Part shown: piece by piece, positions 18,779 through 26,832 of the stretch
Numbering within the stretch: the first letter of the stretch is position 1
Layout of the letters: each line of letters begins with the position of its first letter
From: Clostridiales bacterium
Lineage (GTDB): Bacteria; Bacillota; Clostridia; Oscillospirales; Oscillospiraceae
Assembly (NCBI GenBank): GCA_020860575.1
Contig: JAJBUB010000005.1
Span: forward strand, 1 to 36,866
Direction: 5' to 3'
Length of the DNA: 36,866 nt
Notes under the pieces: model-generated
Databases searched by the model: none
Seen by the model: the letters and a program-made list of their open reading frames with translations, nothing else
What the model was told of the DNA's origin: nothing
Made by a program: the position numbers and the translations under genes

Positions 18779-20115
18779 GCGCCTTTGCGATTGAAGATTT
18801 CTCCACCATTCCCCGGTACTACACAGCACTGGCGGAGTGGCTGAGCTGTATGCTCCTGGCTGTGACCTTTCACAACCAGCGGCGGCTCCACGGCTGGCGG
18901 CTGGTTGGGGCCTCTGCCATTGGCTTGGCGGCGCTGGAGCTGGAGCTGATTTTGACGGAGACCCTGCCGGTGTACCTCTGGTCGGTGGGCATGGTCGGGT
19001 CGGCGGCGCTGATGTTGGCCCTGCTGCTGGCCTGCCTGGACCTGCGCCCGGTGGAGGGGGGCTATGTCCTCACCAGCGCCTTTATGCTGGCGGAGTTCGC
19101 CGCCTCCCTGAGCTGGCAGCTCTACTATTATTACGCCGCTTACATCATCGGCGAGGAGCAGCCTGTGGCCGCCCTGGTGACGGTGCTGCTCACCTACGCC
19201 CTGGTGTTTACCGTATACGGCGTGCTGTCCTGGCGGAGTTGCCCAAGCGGGCGGTGCATCGCCGTGGGGCGGCGGGAGATGCTGACGGCGATGGTGGTGG
19301 CGGTGCTGTTCTTCATCATCAGCAATCTCAGCTTTATCTTCCCAGACACCCCCTTTACCAGCCACTACGCTGCGGAGATCTTCAACATCCGCACTCTGGT
19401 GGACCTGGGGGCGCTGGCGGTGCTGTTCGCCATGTACTTCCAGCAGCAGGAGCTCCACGCCCGGTACGAGCTGGATGCCATCCAGACCGTCCTGGAGACC
19501 CAATATGTCCAGTACCGTCAGTCCCGGGAGAGCATCGATCTCATCAACCGGAAATACCATGACCTGAAGCACCAGATCGCCGCCCTCCGGGCGGAGCCGG
19601 ACCCCCAGCGCCGGAGCAACTGGCTGGACGCCATGGAGAGCGACATCAAGGTCTACGAGGCCCAGAACAAGACGGGCAACACCATCCTGGACACGGTGCT
19701 CACCAGCAAGAGCCTCTACTGCCAGAAGCACGGCATCAGCCTGACCACCGTGGCCGACGGGGCGCTGCTGGACTTTATGGACGCCATGGACATCTGCACC
19801 ATCTTTGGCAACGCCCTGGACAACGCCGTGGGGTCTGTGCTGAAAATCGAGGATAAGGAGAAGCGGCTCATCCACCTGTCCGTCTCCGGAGAGCGGGACT
19901 TCGTCCTCATCCGGGTGGAGAACTATTTTGAGGGGGAGCTGACCTTCCAGGAGGGCCTGCCCCGGAGCACCAAGGGGGACGACCGGTTCCACGGATTCGG
20001 CGTCAAGAGCATCCGCTACTCCGCCCAGCGCTACGGCGGAACGGTGACGGTCATTGCCGAGCGGAACTGGTTCGATTTGAAGGTTTTGATTCCGAAAAAT
20101 TCCGGTAAAAAGTGA
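18775..20115 (+). CDS. Sensor histidine kinase with multi-TM sensor and GHKL ATPase (AgrC-like)
   Basis: Several hydrophobic segments, KYHDLKHQIAALRAE H-box, DICTIFGNALDNAVGSV N-box, FHGFGVKSIRYSAQRYGGTVTV; overlaps the response regulator stop (ATGA). Confidence 0.9.
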   Translation: MSAFAIEDFSTIPRYYTALAEWLSCMLLAVTFHNQRRLHGWRLVGASAIGLAALELELILTETLPVYLWSVGMVGSAALMLALLLACLDLRPVEGGYVLTSAFMLAEFAASLSWQLYYYYAAYIIGEEQPVAALVTVLLTYALVFTVYGVLSWRSCPSGRCIAVGRREMLTAMVVAVLFFIISNLSFIFPDTPFTSHYAAEIFNIRTLVDLGALAVLFAMYFQQQELHARYELDAIQTVLETQYVQYRQSRESIDLINRKYHDLKHQIAALRAEPDPQRRSNWLDAMESDIKVYEAQNKTGNTILDTVLTSKSLYCQKHGISLTTVADGALLDFMDAMDICTIFGNALDNAVGSVLKIEDKEKRLIHLSVSGERDFVLIRVENYFEGELTFQEGLPRSTKGDDRFHGFGVKSIRYSAQRYGGTVTVIAERNWFDLKVLIPKNSGKK

Positions 20116-20138
20116 ATTGGCTGACATTTGTTTCCAGC

Positions 20139-20184
20139 ATTCCCGGGGGATGAACTTTTCCACAAATTCCCCCGGGAATTTTTG
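20139..20184 (+). terminator. Terminator after the sensor kinase
   Basis: ATTCCCGGGGGA...TCCCCCGGGAATTTTT. Confidence 0.75.
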
Positions 20185-20207
20185 TGCAATTTGGAGAGGC
20201 CCGCTTG

Positions 20208-20243
20208 CAGTTTGCGCAAAAAATCGGTCAGTTTGTGAAAAAA
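20208..20243 (+). promoter_or_regulatory. Candidate LytTR-family operator (two direct repeats CAGTTTGyGmAAAAAA, 21 bp apart)
   Basis: CAGTTTGCGCAAAAAA at 20208 and CAGTTTGTGAAAAAA at 20229, start-to-start 21 bp, immediately 5' of the -35 region. Confidence 0.65.
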
Positions 20244-20246
20244 GTC

Positions 20247-20275
20247 TTTGCAAATCTGTGAACATATGCTATAAT
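20247..20275 (+). promoter_or_regulatory. Putative promoter of the GH3 operon (weak -35 TTTGCA-17-TATAAT)
   Basis: TATAAT at 20270-20275; TTTGCA at 20247-20252. Confidence 0.6.
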
Positions 20276-20324
20276 CGTAACCGCTTAGGGAAGCAACTTT
20301 ATTCAAAAAGGAGGAAAATCAACT

Positions 20325-23261
20325 ATGCTAGCCATTAACTGGGATGACGTCGTAAGTGTCGTAAGTCTGATTACCTCACATCTGATCGCCATCGCCGTGG
20401 CCCTGGTCATTGCGATCATCGTGATCGTTGCCGTCAAGGGCCTCGCCAAGAGGGTCAAGCGCCTCATCCGGGGCGAGGCCTGCATCGCCGTGGTTCTGGT
20501 GATCCTGATCGCGGCCAACATGATGTGCACCGGGCCTCTGTCCACCCTGCTGACCTCTGTGGCAGGCACCCCTGTCAGCAAGATCACTGACGAGACCACT
20601 GCCGAGGCCACCAGCCTGGTCAACGAAATCTGCGAGGAGGGCATCACCCTTCTGGAAAACGATGACGACATCCTGCCTCTGTCCACCACCAAGGTCAACG
20701 TCTTTGGCTGGTCCGCCACCAATCCCTGCTACGGCGGCACCGGTTCCGGCGCTCTGAACGACGCCTATGAGACCGTCACCTTCCTTCAGGGCCTGACCGA
20801 TGCGGGCATCGAGTACAACACCGAGCTGATCGACTTCTACACGTCCTATCACGACACCTCCCTGCCCAACGTGGGCATGTGGGCCCAGGACTGGACTCTG
20901 CCCCAGCCCTATGCCGCTGATTACGACGACAGCCTGATCTCCAACGCTGTTGACTACTCCGACACCGCCATCATCTTCATCTCCCGCGTCGGCGGCGAGG
21001 GCGCTGACCTTCCCACCGATATGACTGCTGTTGTGGACGGCTCCTGGGCCGAGCAGAACGGCGGCTCCACCTACTTCGCCGGCTCCTATGACGATACCGT
21101 GAACAACGGCACCGACTGGGACGAGGGCGACCACTATCTCCAGCTGACCAACCCCGAGGAGGAGATGGTCGAGCTGGTCTGCTCCAACTTTGACAACGTC
21201 ATCGTCATCTACAACGGCGCCAACGCCTTCGAGCTGGGCTGGGTCGAGGACTATGACTCCATCAAGGGCGTGCTGTGGTGCGCCGGCACCGGTCAGAGCG
21301 GCTTCGACGCTCTGGGCGAGATCCTGGCTGGCACCGTCAACCCCTCTGGCCGTATGGTCGACACCTATGTGTATGACCTGACCGCCACCCCCACCTGGAA
21401 CAACGCCGGCAACTTCGAGTATGACAACATGGACGAGTTCCTCGAGGCCAACGACTACTACAGCTCCTACACCAACGTCACCTTCGTGAACTATGTGGAG
21501 AGCATCTATGTGGGTTACAAGTTCTACACCACCGCCGCTGCCGAGGGTCTGTTCGACTATGACGACATGGTCCAGTACTCCTTCGGCTATGGTCTGAGCT
21601 ACACCACCTTCACCCAGGAGATCAGCAACTTCTCCAACGACGGCACTAACATCACCTTCGACGTCACCGTCACCAACACCGGCTCCGTGGCCGGCAAGGA
21701 CGTGGTGGAGATCTACTTCAACCCGCCCTACACCCACGGCGGCAGCGCGAAGGATACCGCCAACCTGCTGGACTTCGAGAAGACCGAGGAGCTGGGCGCT
21801 GGCGAGTCCCAGACCATCAGCTTCTCCATCCCCATCGAGCAGATGGCCTCCTATGACGACACCGGTTATGGCTGCTACGTCCTGGAAGCCGGAGACTACA
21901 TCATCTCCATCAACTCCGACGCCAACACCATCATCGACTCCGTGACCTACACCCAGGACGAGACCATCGTCTATGACGAGGACAACGCCCGCGACAGCGA
22001 CAACACCGCCGCCGTCAACCAGTTTGACTATGCCCGCGGCGATGTGACCTATCTGTCCCGTGCCGACGGCTTTGCCAACTATGACGAGGCCACTGCCGCT
22101 CCCACCAACTACAGCATGAGCGACGAGGCCAAGGCCACCTTTTACAACGTCAGCACCTACCTCACCGCCGAGGCCACTGCCGCCGATGAGGACGCCGACG
22201 CCGAGTATCCCACCTGGGGCGCCGACAACGGCCTGTCCCTGGTCGATCTCCGCGGCCTGGACTACGACGATGAGACCTGGGATTCCCTGCTGGATCAGCT
22301 GACCATCGACGAGGCTGTCAGCCTGGTGGCCCTGGGCGGCTATCAGACCCTGGCGATCGAGTCCATCGACAAGTATCGCACCAACGACTGCGACGGCCCT
22401 GCCTCCATCAACAACAACTTCACCGGTCAGGGCTCCGTGGGCTTCCCCGCCGCCGTCATGATCGCCGCCACCTGGAGCGATGACATTGCCTATGCCTTCG
22501 GCGATTCCATCGGCGAGATGGCCGACGAGATGGACACCTCCGGCTGGTATGGCCCCGCCATGAACACCCACCGCACCGCGTTCGCCGGCCGTAACTTCGA
22601 GTATTACTCCGAGGACGGCGTCCTGTCCGGCTCCATCGCCGCCAACGCCATCCAGGGCGCTCAGGCGCATGGCGCCTACGCCTACATGAAGCACTTCGCC
22701 CTGAACGATCAGGAAGCCAACCGCTGCTCCATGCTCTGCACCTGGACCACCGAGCAGGCCATGCGTGAGATCTATCTGCGTCCCTTCGAGATTTCCGTCA
22801 AGGAAGGCGGCTCCCTGGCTGTCATGTCCTCCTTCAACTACATCGGCAACCGCTGGGCTGGTGGCACCTCTGAGCTGTGCCAGACCGTCCTCCGGGACGA
22901 GTGGGGCTTCGAGGGCTTCGTTGAGACCGACTACTTCGGCGTCTATGGCTACATGAGTGCCGACCAGGCCGTCCGTAACGGCACCGACCTGATGCTGGTC
23001 AACTATGCCACCACCACCAGTGAGATGCAGTTCACCGAGACCGCAGGTGCCCAGCAGGCTCTGCGTCAGGCTGCTCACCGCATCCTGTACGTCACGGTCA
23101 ACAGCCGTACCTACAGCGACGAGGGCATCGAGCTGGCCACGCAGGACAACCTGTGGGAGACCATCCTCACTGGTGTCAACATCGGCGTGGGCATCGTCCT
23201 GGTCCTCTGGGAGTGCCTGCTGATCTACAACTTCGTGAAGCGGTCCAAGAAGGGCGAGTAA
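20325..23261 (+). CDS. Membrane-anchored glycoside hydrolase family 3 protein with permuted domain order (beta-glucosidase-like)
   Basis: Two N-terminal TMs and one C-terminal TM; GH3 C-domain signatures (GITLLENDDDILPL, GTVNPSGRMVDTYVYD, FSFGYGLSYTTF-like YSFGYGLSYTTF) precede the barrel signatures (GPAMNTHRTAFAGRNFEYYSEDG, MKHFALNDQE, DEWGFEGFVETDYFG). Confidence 0.88.
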   Translation: MLAINWDDVVSVVSLITSHLIAIAVALVIAIIVIVAVKGLAKRVKRLIRGEACIAVVLVILIAANMMCTGPLSTLLTSVAGTPVSKITDETTAEATSLVNEICEEGITLLENDDDILPLSTTKVNVFGWSATNPCYGGTGSGALNDAYETVTFLQGLTDAGIEYNTELIDFYTSYHDTSLPNVGMWAQDWTLPQPYAADYDDSLISNAVDYSDTAIIFISRVGGEGADLPTDMTAVVDGSWAEQNGGSTYFAGSYDDTVNNGTDWDEGDHYLQLTNPEEEMVELVCSNFDNVIVIYNGANAFELGWVEDYDSIKGVLWCAGTGQSGFDALGEILAGTVNPSGRMVDTYVYDLTATPTWNNAGNFEYDNMDEFLEANDYYSSYTNVTFVNYVESIYVGYKFYTTAAAEGLFDYDDMVQYSFGYGLSYTTFTQEISNFSNDGTNITFDVTVTNTGSVAGKDVVEIYFNPPYTHGGSAKDTANLLDFEKTEELGAGESQTISFSIPIEQMASYDDTGYGCYVLEAGDYIISINSDANTIIDSVTYTQDETIVYDEDNARDSDNTAAVNQFDYARGDVTYLSRADGFANYDEATAAPTNYSMSDEAKATFYNVSTYLTAEATAADEDADAEYPTWGADNGLSLVDLRGLDYDDETWDSLLDQLTIDEAVSLVALGGYQTLAIESIDKYRTNDCDGPASINNNFTGQGSVGFPAAVMIAATWSDDIAYAFGDSIGEMADEMDTSGWYGPAMNTHRTAFAGRNFEYYSEDGVLSGSIAANAIQGAQAHGAYAYMKHFALNDQEANRCSMLCTWTTEQAMREIYLRPFEISVKEGGSLAVMSSFNYIGNRWAGGTSELCQTVLRDEWGFEGFVETDYFGVYGYMSADQAVRNGTDLMLVNYATTTSEMQFTETAGAQQALRQAAHRILYVTVNSRTYSDEGIELATQDNLWETILTGVNIGVGIVLVLWECLLIYNFVKRSKKGE

Positions 23262-23311
23262 TTTCCCCGACTTGACCTGTAAGCGATGACCTAAGTTGCT
23301 TTCCCGACCCT

Positions 23312-23339
23312 CCCGCCCCCCGGCTTGCCGGGGGGCGGG
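23312..23339. repeat. GC-rich 13-bp stem inverted repeat
   Basis: CCCGCCCCCCGGC-TT-GCCGGGGGGCGGG, no T-run directly after. Confidence 0.6.
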
Positions 23340-23364
23340 TTCCCAAGGGGTCTCCTTTGGGGGC

Positions 23365-23411
23365 CTGTCGAAGCGGTTTCTGCTGGGGCAATGCAGAAAC
23401 AGTTTCGACAG
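23365..23411. repeat. 19-bp near-perfect inverted repeat with 9-nt loop between the GH3 genes
   Basis: CTGTCGAAGCGGTTTCTGC-tggggcaat-GCAGAAACAGTTTCGACAG (17/19 complementary). Confidence 0.75.
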
Positions 23412-23468
23412 ACTGAAATTCATTTCAGCTGTTGGCAATCCACGAACACGCGCAAAAGGGAGGAAATT

Positions 23469-25907
23469 ATGCTGAAACATCAAGACATCATTTCAAAAAT
23501 GTCCCTGGAGGAGAAGTGCTATTACCTCTCCGGCAAGGACTTCTGGTCATCCCGGACGGTGGAGCACGCTGGCGTCCCCAGCATGACCCTGTCTGACGGC
23601 CCTCACGGCCTGCGGAAGCAGGAGGGCGCAGGAGACCAGCTGGGCCTGAACGGCTCTGTTCCCGCCACCTGCTTCCCCACGGCGGCCACCATGGCCAACA
23701 GCTGGGACCCCGCTCTGGGTGAGGAGATGGGCCAGTATCTGGGGGAAGAGGCCGCTGTCCAGGATGTGTGCGTCCTGCTTGGCCCCGGCATGAACATGAA
23801 GCGCTCCCCTCTGTGCGGGCGTAACTTCGAGTACTTCTCCGAGGACCCCTATCTGGCGGGCAAGATGGCTGCCGGTTACGTCCGGGGCATTCAGTCCAAG
23901 GGTGTCTCCGCCTGTCCGAAGCACTTCGCCGCCAACAACACCGAGCTGCGCCGTCAGGCGTCCGACTCCGTGGTGGACGAGCGTACCCTCCGGGAGATCT
24001 ACCTCACCGCCTTTGAGATCGCCGTCAAGGAGTCCGACCCCAAGAGCATCATGTCCTCCTACAACATGATCAACGAGGTCTATGCCAACGAGAATGAGCA
24101 TCTGCTCCAGGAGATCCTCCGGGACGAGTGGGGCTTCTCCGGCTTCGTGGTGTCCGACTGGGGCGCCTGCAACGACTATGTGGAGGGCGTCCGGGCCGGT
24201 TCCCATCTGGAGATGCCCACCACCGGCGGCGACTCCGGCAACCAGCTGGTCAAGGCCGTCCAGGAGGGCCGCATCTCCGAAGAGATGGTGGACCGCCGTG
24301 TGGACGAGCTGCTGGAGGTCGTCCTCCCCACCCGCGCCGCCTGCGACGCCGCCAAGGGCAGCAAGTTCGACGTGGAGGCCCATCACGCCATGGCCCAGAA
24401 GGCCAGCGAGCAGTCCATCGTCCTGCTGAAGAACGAGGACAACATCCTGCCTCTGGCCAAGGGCTCCAAGGTGGCCATCATCGGCGACTTCGCCGAGACT
24501 CCCCGCTATCAGGGCGCAGGCTCCTCCGTGGTCAACCCCACCAAGCTGGACTCCACCGTGGGCGAGAAGGGCGTCATCGGCAACTTCAATCTGAACGTCA
24601 TCGGCTTTGAGAAGGGCTATCCCCGGGTCGGCCCGGCGGACGCCGAGCTCCAGGCCAAGGCGGTGGAGCTGGCCAAGAAGGTGGACTACGTCCTCCTATA
24701 CCTGGGCCTGGACGAGATCTCCGAGTCCGAGGGCCTGGACCGCTCCCATATGCGCCTGCCCCAGAGCCAGGTGGAGCTGCTCAACGCCGTCAGCGCCGTC
24801 AACGAGAACGTCATCGTGGTCATGTCCGCCGGCTCCGCCATCGAGATGCCCTGGCTGGACAAGTGCAAGGCCCTCATCCACGGCTACCTCTGCGGCCAGG
24901 CCGGCGCCTCCGCCATGCTCAAGGCCATCCTGGGCGACGTGAACCCCTCCGGCAAGCTGTCCGAGACCTATCCCTACAGCTATGACGACGTGCCCTCCGC
25001 CCCCTACTTCCCCGCCAAGGAGCGCACCGTGGAGTATCGGGAGGGCCTGTACATCGGCTATCGTTATTACGAGACCGCCAAGGTCCCCGTCCTGTTCCCC
25101 TTCGGCTACGGTCTGAGTTACACCACCTTCGCCTACAGCGATCTGACCGTCTCCGACAAGGAGGCCACCTTCACCCTGACCAACACCGGCAAGATGGACG
25201 GCGCAGAGGTGGCGCAGCTCTATGTCAGCGCCAAGGTCAACGGCGTCTATCGTCCCGCCCGGGAGCTGAAGGGCTTCCAGAAGGTGTTCCTCAAGGCCGG
25301 CGAGAGCAAGACCGTCACCATCCCCCTGGACGACAAGGCTTTCCGGTATTTCAACGTCAAGACCAACAAGTTCGAAATCGAGGGCGGCGACTATGACATC
25401 CTCATCGGCGCCAGCGTGGAGGACATCAAGCTCTCCGGCACCGTCACCGTCAAGGGTACCGGCGCGGAGCTGCCCTACGATATGTCCAAGCTCCCCAGCT
25501 ACGCTGTTGCGGACATCAAGAATGTCTCCGACGAGGAGTTCACCGAGCTGCTGGGCCATCCCATCCCCGACGGCCACTGGAGCGGCACCCTGGAGATGAA
25601 CGACGCCATCTGCCAGCTCTACTACGCCAAGAGCCTGAAGGCCCGGCTGGTGTACAAGCTGCTCACCTACCTGCTCAACAAGAGCATCGAGAAGGGCACC
25701 CCCGACCTGAACATCACCTTTATCTACAACATGCCCTTCCGGGCCATCGGCAAGATGGCAGGCGGTATGTGCTCCCAGGAGATGTGCGAGGGCATCCTGA
25801 CCATCTGCAACGGCCACGCCATCGCCTTCTTCAAGGGCCTGGGCAAGATCATCGCCGGGTTTGTCCGCCAGCAGAAGATCATCAAAAAGGCCAATTCCAT
25901 GACCTGA
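23469..25907 (+). CDS. Glycoside hydrolase family 3 protein (beta-glucosidase-like), cytoplasmic, with C-terminal extension
   Basis: LSDGPHGLRKQ, GPGMNMKRSPLCGRNFEYFSEDP, PKHFAANNTELRR, DEWGFSGFVVSDWGA, then C-domain and fibronectin-like domain (FGYGLSYTTF); no signal peptide; ATG 23469 after AGGGAGGAAATT. Confidence 0.93.
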   Translation: MLKHQDIISKMSLEEKCYYLSGKDFWSSRTVEHAGVPSMTLSDGPHGLRKQEGAGDQLGLNGSVPATCFPTAATMANSWDPALGEEMGQYLGEEAAVQDVCVLLGPGMNMKRSPLCGRNFEYFSEDPYLAGKMAAGYVRGIQSKGVSACPKHFAANNTELRRQASDSVVDERTLREIYLTAFEIAVKESDPKSIMSSYNMINEVYANENEHLLQEILRDEWGFSGFVVSDWGACNDYVEGVRAGSHLEMPTTGGDSGNQLVKAVQEGRISEEMVDRRVDELLEVVLPTRAACDAAKGSKFDVEAHHAMAQKASEQSIVLLKNEDNILPLAKGSKVAIIGDFAETPRYQGAGSSVVNPTKLDSTVGEKGVIGNFNLNVIGFEKGYPRVGPADAELQAKAVELAKKVDYVLLYLGLDEISESEGLDRSHMRLPQSQVELLNAVSAVNENVIVVMSAGSAIEMPWLDKCKALIHGYLCGQAGASAMLKAILGDVNPSGKLSETYPYSYDDVPSAPYFPAKERTVEYREGLYIGYRYYETAKVPVLFPFGYGLSYTTFAYSDLTVSDKEATFTLTNTGKMDGAEVAQLYVSAKVNGVYRPARELKGFQKVFLKAGESKTVTIPLDDKAFRYFNVKTNKFEIEGGDYDILIGASVEDIKLSGTVTVKGTGAELPYDMSKLPSYAVADIKNVSDEEFTELLGHPIPDGHWSGTLEMNDAICQLYYAKSLKARLVYKLLTYLLNKSIEKGTPDLNITFIYNMPFRAIGKMAGGMCSQEMCEGILTICNGHAIAFFKGLGKIIAGFVRQQKIIKKANSMT

Positions 25908-26000
25908 TTTCCTTTGTCCCTGCTAACCGGCACAGCGCAGTGCACTTGCACTGTGCCGGTGGGAAATATCCTACCTCTGATGAATGAAAGGAGATAATGT

Positions 26001-26603
26001 ATGGAAGGTATCAAAAACTGGTGGATGAAGATCTGGAACGGCTTTGCAGAGAAGCATCCCAAGGGCGCCGAGTGGCTGCGCAAGGGCGGCTTGTTCGTCA
26101 TTTTCAGCTATGTGGTCACCTTTATCAAGATGCTGCTGCTGATGTTCCTGCCCGCTTTCTACGAGGGTATCGTGGGTGACGCCGAATGGCTGTGGCCCAA
26201 CATCCCGCTAACTGTGTTCGGTGTGGACTTCAACCTGGCCATCATTGGCAACTCCCTGGCCAGTGGCGGCCTGGCCTATACTCTGGCCAACCTGACCACC
26301 ATCTTCCTGGGCGAGTGCGTCAACTTCCCCCTCCAGCGCAACGTGACCTTTAAGAGCCACGGCCCCCTGGCGCCTCAGATCGGGCTGCATCTGCTGGCCA
26401 CCATCGCCGTGTTCCTGGTGATGAACCTGTTCACCTGTGTCTGGAACCCCATCTGCATCGCCCTGATCGAGAACGACGCCCTGCGTAACACGATCCAGAG
26501 CATCGTCACCACAGTCGTCACCGGCGGCGTTGCCATGGTCATCATCTTCGCCGTGGACAACACCATCTTCGCACCCGGCTGGGGCGAAGGCAAGAAGAAG
26601 TAA
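26001..26603 (+). CDS. Multi-TM membrane protein, possibly GtrA-like
   Basis: Hydrophobic segments FVIFSYVVTFIKMLLLMFLPAF, LAYTLANLTTIFLGECVNF, LLATIAVFLVMNLFTCVW, IVTTVVTGGVAMVIIFAVD; NFPLQRNVTFKSHG resembles the GtrA N-x-x-R-x-(W/F)-x-F region; RBS AAAGGAG. Confidence 0.7.
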   Translation: MEGIKNWWMKIWNGFAEKHPKGAEWLRKGGLFVIFSYVVTFIKMLLLMFLPAFYEGIVGDAEWLWPNIPLTVFGVDFNLAIIGNSLASGGLAYTLANLTTIFLGECVNFPLQRNVTFKSHGPLAPQIGLHLLATIAVFLVMNLFTCVWNPICIALIENDALRNTIQSIVTTVVTGGVAMVIIFAVDNTIFAPGWGEGKKK

Positions 26604-26631
26604 GTCTCCCGTTACAAGTCTGAACTCCTGT

Positions 26632-26667
26632 GATACCCCCTCCGACTTTGGCCGGAGGGGGTATTTG
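26632..26667 (+). terminator. Terminator closing the GH3 operon
   Basis: GATACCCCCTCCG...CCGGAGGGGGTATTTGT. Confidence 0.75.
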
Positions 26668-26832
26668 TCTCCGTCGGTTGCTTTACCCAGATCATATTTT
26701 TGTGCAGAGAATTTTACCGTATCCATACTCCGCCATGGTTTCGGGCCAGCTATGGCAGCTGTTAAAATGAGACTATGGCAATCTGCCAAATAAGCTTCTC
26801 ACAGAAGCGGAAATGTAAGGAGAAAGCACGAC

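Noticed and set aside
20117-20338. 73-aa ORF between kinase and GH3 as an AgrD-like peptide
   Set aside because: It overlaps the kinase terminator, the direct-repeat operator and the promoter; no AgrB partner and no AgrD-like pattern.
23325-23468. N-terminal extension of the second GH3 ORF
   Set aside because: This stretch is made of inverted repeats; ATG at 23469 with a good RBS begins the conserved protein.
20376-23483. 1035-aa minus-strand ORF opposite the membrane GH3
   Set aside because: Low-complexity G/V/D/H-rich shadow frame produced by biased third positions in a high-GC gene; the plus strand has clear GH3 motifs and an RBS.
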